The translations under genes and the position numbers were made by a program. From DATILI01 sp035476635 (GTDB lineage Bacteria > Pseudomonadota > Gammaproteobacteria > Burkholderiales > Burkholderiaceae_C), in NCBI GenBank assembly GCA_035476635.1, contig DATILI010000220.1, positions 1 to 15,584 of the forward strand: a stretch of 15,584 nucleotides of DNA, read 5' to 3'. Below, piece by piece: positions 6,159 to 12,380 of the stretch. Each line of letters starts with the position of its first letter. Within the stretch, counting starts at the first letter, position 1. Below the pieces are notes generated by a model. That model did not search any database. It saw nothing but the letters and a program-made list of their open reading frames with translations, and was not told the DNA's origin.

Positions 6159-7362
6159 TCGCCTGGGCTTCGGTGGCCAGCGTTTCGCTGGCAGCGGCCG
6201 CGCCCTTGGGGGCCGTCATGGGCCAGGCGACCAGCAGCCACAACAGCATGAGGCCGGCGCAGGCCACAAACAAGCCCTGGCTGCCAACCGATTTGACCAG
6301 CACGCCGCCAATGGCGCCGCCGGCGAAAAATCCCAATGATTGCAAGGTGTTGTAAACCCCAAGCGCCGCGCCACGCGCATGCGCGGGCGCCACGCGCGAG
6401 GCCATGCTCGGCTGGCTGGCTTCCAGCACGTTGAAGCCGCAGAAAAACACGAACAGCAGCAGCGCCAGGCCCCAGACGCTGGGCTGGCCGGCCATCAGCC
6501 ACAGGCCCAGCTGCACCAGCGTCACGAGGCCGATGGCCACCAGGAACACGGCGCGCAGGTAGCCGCGCCGCTCCAGCGGAAACAAGGTCATGCCCATCAC
6601 CACGAAGGAGGCGAGAACCGACGGCAGGTAGACCTGCCAGTGCAGGGCCTTGTCCAGCCCCGCTTGCACCAGCAGCGCTGGAATGGCCACCCACATTGCC
6701 AGCTGCACGGCATGCAGCACGAATACGCCGAAATCCAGGCGGAGCAACCCTGGGTGAGTCAACACTTCGCTTAGACGCCCTCGTGGCTGGCCCTTGTGCT
6801 GCAGTGGCTCGGCCGGCACCAGCCAGACGACGATGGCGATGCCCGCCGCGGCCAGCACACCCGTCAACGCGAACAGCCCGTTCAAGCCGATGCGGTCCGA
6901 CAGCAAAGGCGCCACCACCAGCGCCAGGGCAAACATCAAGCCAATGCTGGCGCCGACCAGGGCCATGGCCTTGGTGCGCACCGCATCGCGCGTCTGGTCG
7001 GCCAGCAGGGCCGTGACAGCGGCCGAGACGGCGCCGGCGCCCTGCAGGGAGCGGCCGATGATCAGCCAGGTCAGGCTGTCCGCGGCCGCGGCCACGAAGC
7101 TGCCGGCGGCGAATATCAACAGCCCAAACACGATCACGCGCTTGCGCCCAAGCCGGTCGGACGCCATGCCGAACGGGATTTGCAGAATGCCCTGGGTCAG
7201 GCCGTAGATGCCCATGGCCAGGCCGACCAGGGCCGGATCGTCGCCGCCGGGGTATCTGGCGGCCTCCAGCGCGAACACCGGCAGCACCAGGAACAGGCCC
7301 AGCATGCGCAGGGCAAAGATCGTCGCCAGCGAAAGGCTGGCGCGGCGCTCCATGGGGGTCAT
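6154..7362 (-). CDS. Major facilitator superfamily transporter, YajR-like
   Basis: From the ATG at 7362 the protein has 402 residues and about twelve hydrophobic helices. It resembles E. coli YajR: MTPMERRASLSLATIFALRMLG at the N-terminus, GIYGLTQ.ILQIPFG in helix 2, then motif A GMASDRLGRKR at residues 65-75, and RSLQGAGAVSAAV in helix 4. It ends soon after helix 12 and lacks the C-terminal ferredoxin-like domain of E. coli YajR. The substrate is unknown; drug or metabolite efflux by proton antiport is typical of the family. The start is uncertain: the frame is open to a TTG at 7440 and a GTG at 7398, and no start has a clear Shine-Dalgarno. I chose 7362 because it matches where YajR similarity begins. 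A weak -10 (GACAAT on minus, 7454-7449) suits any of these. It precedes ssb by 24 bases and is divergent from uvrA. Confidence 0.85.
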   Translation of the reverse strand: MTPMERRASLSLATIFALRMLGLFLVLPVFALEAARYPGGDDPALVGLAMGIYGLTQGILQIPFGMASDRLGRKRVIVFGLLIFAAGSFVAAAADSLTWLIIGRSLQGAGAVSAAVTALLADQTRDAVRTKAMALVGASIGLMFALALVVAPLLSDRIGLNGLFALTGVLAAAGIAIVVWLVPAEPLQHKGQPRGRLSEVLTHPGLLRLDFGVFVLHAVQLAMWVAIPALLVQAGLDKALHWQVYLPSVLASFVVMGMTLFPLERRGYLRAVFLVAIGLVTLVQLGLWLMAGQPSVWGLALLLFVFFCGFNVLEASQPSMASRVAPAHARGAALGVYNTLQSLGFFAGGAIGGVLVKSVGSQGLFVACAGLMLLWLLVAWPMTAPKGAAAASETLATEAQAT

Positions 7363-7531
7363 GGTGCTGGAAAGGGGGGAGGCGGGAGTGTCGGACACGC
7401 GGTCAACCGTCTGCGGGTTAGCAGGCACTGGGGTCGTCAAAACCGGCTATTGTCCCCGATCGCGAAACCTGTCAGCAGCGTGCGAGCCCATCCTTCACTA
7501 TCATGGAGGGTTTTCCCGGACACACGCCATT
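7363..7531. promoter_or_regulatory. Divergent region between the MFS gene and uvrA, including the uvrA leader
   Basis: This stretch carries the promoters of both directions, and may include the true N-terminal codons of the MFS gene. On the minus strand GACAAT (7454-7449) is a possible -10 for the MFS gene. On the plus strand TATCAT (7499-7504) is a possible -10 for uvrA with no good -35. I looked for a LexA box of the CTG-N10-CAG type and found none; CTGCGGGTTAGCAG (7411-7424) has the right ends but a spacing of 8. Confidence 0.4.
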
Positions 7532-7535
7532 TTGA
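7503..7535 (+). other. Ten-codon upstream open frame ending over the uvrA start
   Basis: ATG at 7503 opens a frame encoding MEGFPGHTPF that stops at TGA 7533-7535. That stop overlaps the proposed uvrA TTG (7532-7534) in the tetranucleotide TTGA. If the transcript starts upstream of 7503, ribosomes ending here would sit on the uvrA start, which has no good ribosome site of its own. If transcription starts from the TATCAT at 7499, this frame is not transcribed. A purine run, GGAGGG, lies at its beginning, 21 bases before the TTG and too far to serve it directly. Confidence 0.3.
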
Positions 7536-10450
7536 ATTCCTCCACCGACGGTCCCTACCTTGAGACGCTCGACAGCGGCAAGTACCTTGCCAGCGCTCTG
7601 GCGGCCCAGCGCATCAGCATCCGCGGGGCGCGCACCCACAATCTCAAGAACATCGACCTGGACATTCCGCGCAACCAGCTGGTGGTGATCACGGGCTTGA
7701 GCGGCTCGGGCAAATCCAGCCTGGCCTTCGACACGCTGTACGCCGAGGGCCAGCGCCGCTATGTGGAGAGCCTGTCGGCCTATGCGCGGCAATTCCTGCA
7801 GCTCATGGACAAGCCCGATGTGGACGTGATCGAGGGCCTTTCGCCCGCGATCTCCATCGAGCAGAAGGCCACCAGCCACAATCCGCGTTCCACCGTCGGC
7901 ACGGTCACCGAAATCCACGACTACCTGCGCCTCTTGTTCGCCCGCGCCGGCACGCCTTACTGCCCCGACCACGACCTGGCGCTGCAGGCGCAAACCGTGA
8001 GCCAGATGGTCGACGCCGTGCTGTCCCTGCCGGAGGACACGCGGCTCATGGTGCTGGCGCCGATCGCCCGCGACCGCAAGGGCGAATTCGTCGAGGTGTT
8101 TGCCGACATGCAGGCCAAGGGCTACATCCGCTTTCGCGTCGATGGAGCGGCCTACGAGTTCGACGATCTGCCCAAGCTCAAGAAGACCGAGAAGCACGAC
8201 ATCGACGTGGTGATCGACCGGCTCAAGGTGCGCGCCGATATGAAGCAGCGCCTGGCCGAGAGCTTCGAAGCGGCGCTGCGCCTGGCTGATGGCCGCGCGA
8301 TTGCGCTGGAGATGGACACGGAGAAGGAACACCTCTTCAACGCCAAGTTCGCCTGCCCGGTCTGCAGCTACTCGCTGAGCGAACTCGAGCCGCGCCTGTT
8401 CTCGTTCAATTCGCCGGTGGGCGCCTGCCCGTCTTGCGACGGCATCGGCTCGCAGGAGTTCTTCGATCCGGCGCGCGTCGTGGCCTTTCCCTCGCTCTCC
8501 CTGGCCAGCGGCGCGATCAAGGGCTGGGACCGGCGCAACGGCTACTACTTCGCGCTGCTCGAAAGCCTGGCCAAGCACTACAAGTTCAACCTGGACATGT
8601 CCTTCGAGGAGTTGCCCGAATCGATTCGCCAGGCCGTGCTGCACGGTTCCGGCGAAGAGGAAATCAAGTTCAGCTACGTGATGGACTCGGGCAACTTCGC
8701 CGGCAAGAAGCTGAACAAGAAGCACCCGTTCGAAGGCATCATCCCCAACATGCAGCGGCGCTACCGCGAGACCGACTCGGTCATGGTGCGCGAAGACCTG
8801 GCGCGCTACCGCAGCACCCAGCCCTGCCTGGACTGCGGCGGCGCGCGCCTGCGGCGAGAAGCGCGCCACGTGAAGATCGGCGAAGGCCCGCAGGCGCGCG
8901 CCATCTATGAGATCAGCCGTGCCACCCTGCGCGAAAGCTTCGAGTACTTCCACACCCTGCAGATGCACGGCAACAAGGCCGAGATCGCCGACAAGGTGGT
9001 GCGCGAAATCGGGCTGCGCCTGAAGTTCCTGAACGATGTGGGCCTGAACTACCTGAGCCTGGACCGCAGCGCCGAGACTCTCTCCGGCGGCGAAGCGCAG
9101 CGCATCCGGTTGGCCTCGCAGATCGGCTCGGGCCTGACCGGCGTGATGTACGTGCTGGACGAACCCAGCATCGGCCTGCACCAGCGCGACAACGACCGGC
9201 TGATCGGCACCCTCAAGCATCTGCGCGACATCGGCAACAGCGTGCTGGTGGTCGAGCATGACGAGGACATGATCCGCGCGGCCGACCACGTCATCGACAT
9301 GGGCCTGGGTGCCGGCGTACACGGCGGCCGCGTGATCGCGCAGGGCACCTGCGCCGAGGTCGAGGCCAGCCCCGACTCGCTGACCGGCAAATACCTGTCG
9401 CAGGCGCTGAAGATCGCGGTGCCCACCCGGCGTCATGCGCTGGCGGACATGGCCGATCCGCAATTGCTGAAGATCGTCGGCGCCTCGGGCAACAACCTGA
9501 AGAGCGTCAGCGTCGACATCCCCGTGGGCCTGCTGACCTGCGTGACCGGTGTCTCCGGTTCGGGCAAGTCGACGCTGGTCAACGACACGCTGTACACCGC
9601 CGTGGCACGCCAGATCTACCGCGCGCACGACGAACCCGCGGCGCATGAAGACATCGTCGGCATCGAGCATTTCGACAAGGTCATCAACGTCGACCAGTCG
9701 CCGATCGGTCGCACGCCGCGCAGCAACCCGGCCACCTACACCGGCCTGTTCACGCCGATCCGCGAGCTGATGGCCGAGGTGCCGATGGCGCGCGAGCGCG
9801 GCTATGGCCCGGGGCGCTTCTCGTTCAACGTCGCCGGCGGCCGCTGCGAGGCCTGCCAGGGCGACGGCATGATCAAGGTGGAGATGCACTTTCTGCCCGA
9901 CGTCTACGTGCCCTGCGATGTCTGCCACGGCCAGCGCTACAACCGCGAGACGCTGGAGGTGCAGTACAAGGGCAAGAACATCGCGCAGATCCTGGGCTTG
10001 ACGGTCGAGGCCGCGTACGACTTCCTGAAGGCGGTACCGACCATCGCGCGCAAGCTGCACACCTTGCTGGACGTGGGCTTGTCCTACATCAAGCTCGGCC
10101 AGGCCGCGACGACGCTTTCAGGCGGCGAGGCGCAGCGCGTGAAGCTGGCGCTGGAACTCAGCAAACGCGACACCGGCCGCACGCTCTACATCCTGGACGA
10201 ACCCACCACCGGGCTGCACTTCGCCGACATCGAACTGCTGCTCAAGGTGCTGCACCAGCTGCGCGATGCGGGCAACACCATCGTGATCATCGAGCACAAC
10301 CTGGACGTCATCAAGACGGCCGACTGGCTGATCGACATGGGCCCTGAAGGCGGCGCCGGCGGCGGCCAGGTGGTGGCCATCGGCACGCCGGAAGAGGTGG
10401 CGGCCAACCCGGCCAGCCACACGGGGCGCTATCTCAAGCGGCTGCTGTAG
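7532..10450 (+). CDS. uvrA: Excinuclease ABC subunit A
   Basis: The 972-residue protein is a complete UvrA with two ABC ATPase units. The first Walker A is GLSGSGKS at 55-62 and the second GVSGSGKST at 673-681. ABC signatures LSGGEAQR begin at 517 and 862, each followed by a Walker B (VLDEPSIGLH and ILDEPTTGLH). One zinc module is C275-x2-C278 with C299-x2-C302. The second is C772-x2-C775 with C795-x2-C798, the DNA-contacting finger. UvrA dimers scan DNA for bulky lesions and load UvrB for nucleotide excision repair. The start is a TTG at 7532 (reads MNSSTDG). No ATG or GTG lies in frame between it and stretches without similarity upstream, and the next ATG falls well inside the conserved ATPase domain. 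A ten-codon open frame overlaps this TTG. It is divergent from the MFS-ssb pair. Confidence 0.96.
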   Translation: MNSSTDGPYLETLDSGKYLASALAAQRISIRGARTHNLKNIDLDIPRNQLVVITGLSGSGKSSLAFDTLYAEGQRRYVESLSAYARQFLQLMDKPDVDVIEGLSPAISIEQKATSHNPRSTVGTVTEIHDYLRLLFARAGTPYCPDHDLALQAQTVSQMVDAVLSLPEDTRLMVLAPIARDRKGEFVEVFADMQAKGYIRFRVDGAAYEFDDLPKLKKTEKHDIDVVIDRLKVRADMKQRLAESFEAALRLADGRAIALEMDTEKEHLFNAKFACPVCSYSLSELEPRLFSFNSPVGACPSCDGIGSQEFFDPARVVAFPSLSLASGAIKGWDRRNGYYFALLESLAKHYKFNLDMSFEELPESIRQAVLHGSGEEEIKFSYVMDSGNFAGKKLNKKHPFEGIIPNMQRRYRETDSVMVREDLARYRSTQPCLDCGGARLRREARHVKIGEGPQARAIYEISRATLRESFEYFHTLQMHGNKAEIADKVVREIGLRLKFLNDVGLNYLSLDRSAETLSGGEAQRIRLASQIGSGLTGVMYVLDEPSIGLHQRDNDRLIGTLKHLRDIGNSVLVVEHDEDMIRAADHVIDMGLGAGVHGGRVIAQGTCAEVEASPDSLTGKYLSQALKIAVPTRRHALADMADPQLLKIVGASGNNLKSVSVDIPVGLLTCVTGVSGSGKSTLVNDTLYTAVARQIYRAHDEPAAHEDIVGIEHFDKVINVDQSPIGRTPRSNPATYTGLFTPIRELMAEVPMARERGYGPGRFSFNVAGGRCEACQGDGMIKVEMHFLPDVYVPCDVCHGQRYNRETLEVQYKGKNIAQILGLTVEAAYDFLKAVPTIARKLHTLLDVGLSYIKLGQAATTLSGGEAQRVKLALELSKRDTGRTLYILDEPTTGLHFADIELLLKVLHQLRDAGNTIVIIEHNLDVIKTADWLIDMGPEGGAGGGQVVAIGTPEEVAANPASHTGRYLKRLL

Positions 10451-10576
10451 CTTTTTCGGGGCTGCTGTTACAAATTCGGCGCGGACTCCTGTCGAAATCC
10501 GTCATCGGCATTCGACATAGTTGCAGGACGGTTGCAAAGTTGCGACCGTTCCTTCAACCCTCAACCGGAGAACACC
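10451..10576 (+). promoter_or_regulatory. Intergenic region between uvrA and the VOC gene
   Basis: This 126-base gap holds no gene. It contains a direct repeat GGCTGCTGT (10440-10448, inside the end of uvrA, and 10460-10468) and a hairpin at 10528-10549. No U-run terminator for uvrA is seen. The ribosome site of the VOC gene, GGAG, is at its right end. Confidence 0.4.
10528..10549 (+). other. Hairpin in the leader of the VOC gene
   Basis: ACGGTTGC (10528-10535), loop AAAGTT, GCGACCGT (10542-10549) forms an 8-bp stem with one G-U pair. No U run follows, so it is not a standard intrinsic terminator. It lies 27 bases before the VOC start codon and ends before the Shine-Dalgarno, so it could be an mRNA-stabilising or regulatory stem, or the weak 3' end of uvrA mRNA. 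Confidence 0.4.
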
Positions 10577-10942
10577 ATGGCCAATCCTTTTGTACACGTG
10601 GAACTGAGCAGCACCAACCTGGAGGCTTCCAAGTCCTTCTACGGCAAGCTCTTTGACTGGAAGCTGGAAGATGTGCCCATGGGCCCGGACATGAACTACA
10701 CCATGATCCAGGTCGGCGACGGCACCGGGGGCGGCATGATGAAGCAGATGATCCCGAATGCGCCCTCCTCCTGGCTGGCCTACGTGCAGGTCGACGACAT
10801 CGAAGCCGCCACGAAAAAGGCCGCGTCGCTCGGTGCCCAGGTCATGCGCGAAGTGACCGAGGTCATGGGCGCCGGCTGGCTGAGCATCATCGTCGACCCC
10901 ACGGGCGCCGTGCTCGGGCTCTGGAAGCCCAACGCAGCCTGA
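10577..10942 (+). CDS. VOC-superfamily (glyoxalase-like) protein
   Basis: The 121-residue protein is a single vicinal-oxygen-chelate domain. It has a first strand FVHVELSSTN, helix LEASKSFYGKLFDWKLED, a middle GDGTGGGMMKQ segment, a second half beginning WLAYVQVDDIEAATKKAASLGAQV, and a closing strand SIIVDPTGAVLGLWKP. Members of this superfamily include glyoxalase I, dioxygenases and many proteins of unknown role, so no reaction can be assigned. H7 could be a metal ligand, but the closing strand reads LGLWKP and lacks the glutamate that glyoxalase I uses there, so lactoylglutathione lyase activity is doubtful. The ATG at 10577 follows GGAG at a good distance. A longer frame from 10532 runs through the hairpin and lacks family similarity. 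Confidence 0.88.
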   Translation: MANPFVHVELSSTNLEASKSFYGKLFDWKLEDVPMGPDMNYTMIQVGDGTGGGMMKQMIPNAPSSWLAYVQVDDIEAATKKAASLGAQVMREVTEVMGAGWLSIIVDPTGAVLGLWKPNAA

Positions 10943-10968
10943 CAGCAGGGCGGTGCTTGGGGAATAAT
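10939..10968 (+). promoter_or_regulatory. Promoter of the thioesterase-eamA pair
   Basis: CTGACA (10939-10944) and AATAAT (10963-10968) each match the sigma-70 consensus at five of six positions and are 18 bases apart. The -35 overlaps the stop codon of the VOC gene. Transcription would begin near 10975, leaving a leader of about 24 bases. This is the best full promoter match in the window. Confidence 0.55.
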
Positions 10969-10998
10969 GGCTGCACTGCTTTTCTCGCAAAGTTGCCC

Positions 10999-11439
10999 AT
11001 GTCCTCGATCACCCTGCGCTTCCTGGCTGAACCCAGCACCGTCAACTTCGGCGGCAAGGTCCATGGCGGGACGGTGATGAAGTGGATCGACGAAGCCGGC
11101 TACGCCTGCGCGACGAGCTGGGCCAAGCGTTACTGCGTGACGGTCTATGTCGGCGGCATCCGCTTTCACCGGCCGATCAGGATCGGCGACCTGGTCGAGG
11201 TCGAGGCCCGGCTGGCCTATACCGGTTCCACCAGCATGAACATCTCGGTGGAAGTGCGCAGCGGCGACATCAAGACCGGCGACATGTACAAGACCACCGA
11301 GTGCCTGATCGTGTTCGTTTCGGTCGATGCCGATGGCAAGCCAGTGCCGATCGACGAATGGGCGCCCGAGACACCGGGCGAAGTTGCGCTGGCCGAGCGC
11401 GTCAAGGCCCACCTGGACGCCTCGCGAGCCGCCCAGTGA
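10999..11439 (+). CDS. Acyl-CoA thioesterase, hot-dog fold (YciA/BACH type)
   Basis: The 146-residue protein is one hot-dog domain. The conserved central helix reads NFGGKVHGGTVMKWIDEAGYACA (residues 16-38), with H22-G-G24 and D31-E32 as in the brain acyl-CoA hydrolase and YciA families. N16 and D31 are candidate catalytic residues by analogy. The second conserved block, VGGIRFHRPIRIGDLVEVEA, covers residues 51-70. Such enzymes hydrolyse acyl-CoA to free acid and CoA in the cytoplasm; the chain length cannot be told. The ATG at 10999 starts the family-like MSSITLRFLAEP, but no Shine-Dalgarno precedes it. A TTG frame extends 14 codons upstream into the promoter and is rejected. The stop overlaps the GTG of the next gene in GTGA, so the two are probably cotranscribed and coupled. 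Confidence 0.9.
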   Translation: MSSITLRFLAEPSTVNFGGKVHGGTVMKWIDEAGYACATSWAKRYCVTVYVGGIRFHRPIRIGDLVEVEARLAYTGSTSMNISVEVRSGDIKTGDMYKTTECLIVFVSVDADGKPVPIDEWAPETPGEVALAERVKAHLDASRAAQ

Positions 11440-12380
11440 CGTTGGCGCAGCGGTTTTCCGCCCGCGATCTCGCGGCGGCGCTGGCCATCGTCGTCATCTG
11501 GGGCCTGAACTTCGTGGCCATGAAGTTCGCGCTGCGCGACTTCACCCCGTTCCAGCTCGGCGCGGCGCGCTATGTGTTCGCTGCATTGCCGCTGGTGCTC
11601 CTGATCCGGCCGCCCAAGGTGGCCTGGAAATGGGTGCTGCTGTACGGGCTGTTCCAGGGCGTGGGCCAGTTCGGTTTCTTGTTCAGTGCACTGCAGGTCG
11701 GCATGACGGCGGCGCTGGCCTCGGTGCTGATGCAGACCCAGGTGTTTTTCACGGCGCTGTTCAGCGTGCTGCTGCTGCGCGAGCACCTGGGCCGGCCCCT
11801 CATGGGCGGGTTGGTGCTGGCCGCACTGGCGCTGTGCTGCTTTGCCATGAATTTCCTCACCGCCGGTGGTGGCGGTGGTGCCAGCGCCGCGGTCACCGTC
11901 GGCGGCTTCGTGCTGAATCTGGCGGCGGCCGCCATGTGGGCCGCCTCCAACATCGTCGCGCGCAAGGCGCAGCAGGCCAGCCCCGGCTACGACCCGCTGG
12001 CGTTCGTGGTCTGGACCAGCCTGGTGCCGATCGTCCCCTTCCTCGTCTTCACCGCCCTGTTCGACCCGACCGAAACCGCCTGGCGCTGGACCGGCGCTGC
12101 GTTCACTTCCTGGCTGGGCGTGGCTTACCTGGGCTGGATCGCCACGATTGCCGCCTATGCGATGTGGACCGGCCTGCTCAAGCGCCACCCCGCGAACCGG
12201 GTCGCGCCATTCAGCCTCGGCGTGCCGGTGGTCGGCCTGGGCGCCGGCATGCTGGCGCTGGGCGAGCGCATCACGCCCTGGCAGTGGGCCGGCATTGCCC
12301 TGGTGGTGGCGGCGCTGGCCTGCGTCATGCTCGGTGCCCGGCTTCTGGATCGCAAGACAGCGCTCCGGAATCCGGCCTAG
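11436..12380 (+). CDS. eamA: EamA-family exporter (drug/metabolite transporter superfamily)
   Basis: The 314-residue membrane protein has about ten helices in two EamA repeats. It resembles E. coli EamA (YdeD), the O-acetylserine/cysteine exporter. Shared wording includes VVIWGLNFVAMK in helix 1, FAALPLVLLIRPPKV after helix 2, VWTSLVPIVPFLVF in the second half, and RVAPFSLGVPVVGLGAGML near helix 9. An inter-repeat loop is rich in Gly (TAGGGGGAS). By homology it exports small metabolites such as cysteine-pathway intermediates across the inner membrane; the substrate here is not proven. The start is a GTG at 11436 that overlaps the thioesterase stop (GTGA); a TTG two codons later is the alternative. 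Its TAG stop shares a CTAG with the stop of the opposing DUF1501 gene. Confidence 0.85.
   Translation: MTLAQRFSARDLAAALAIVVIWGLNFVAMKFALRDFTPFQLGAARYVFAALPLVLLIRPPKVAWKWVLLYGLFQGVGQFGFLFSALQVGMTAALASVLMQTQVFFTALFSVLLLREHLGRPLMGGLVLAALALCCFAMNFLTAGGGGGASAAVTVGGFVLNLAAAAMWAASNIVARKAQQASPGYDPLAFVVWTSLVPIVPFLVFTALFDPTETAWRWTGAAFTSWLGVAYLGWIATIAAYAMWTGLLKRHPANRVAPFSLGVPVVGLGAGMLALGERITPWQWAGIALVVAALACVMLGARLLDRKTALRNPA

Noticed and set aside
7472..10060. An open frame of 862 codons antisense to uvrA
   Set aside because: It is a shadow frame produced by high-GC codon use in uvrA; it has no recognisable domain and low-complexity composition rich in His, Gln, Ala and Val, while uvrA on the other strand is complete with all motifs.
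10440..10468. Direct repeat GGCTGCTGT at the end of uvrA as an attachment site or element end
   Set aside because: Only 9 bases, no integrase or transposase nearby, and no gene lies between the copies.
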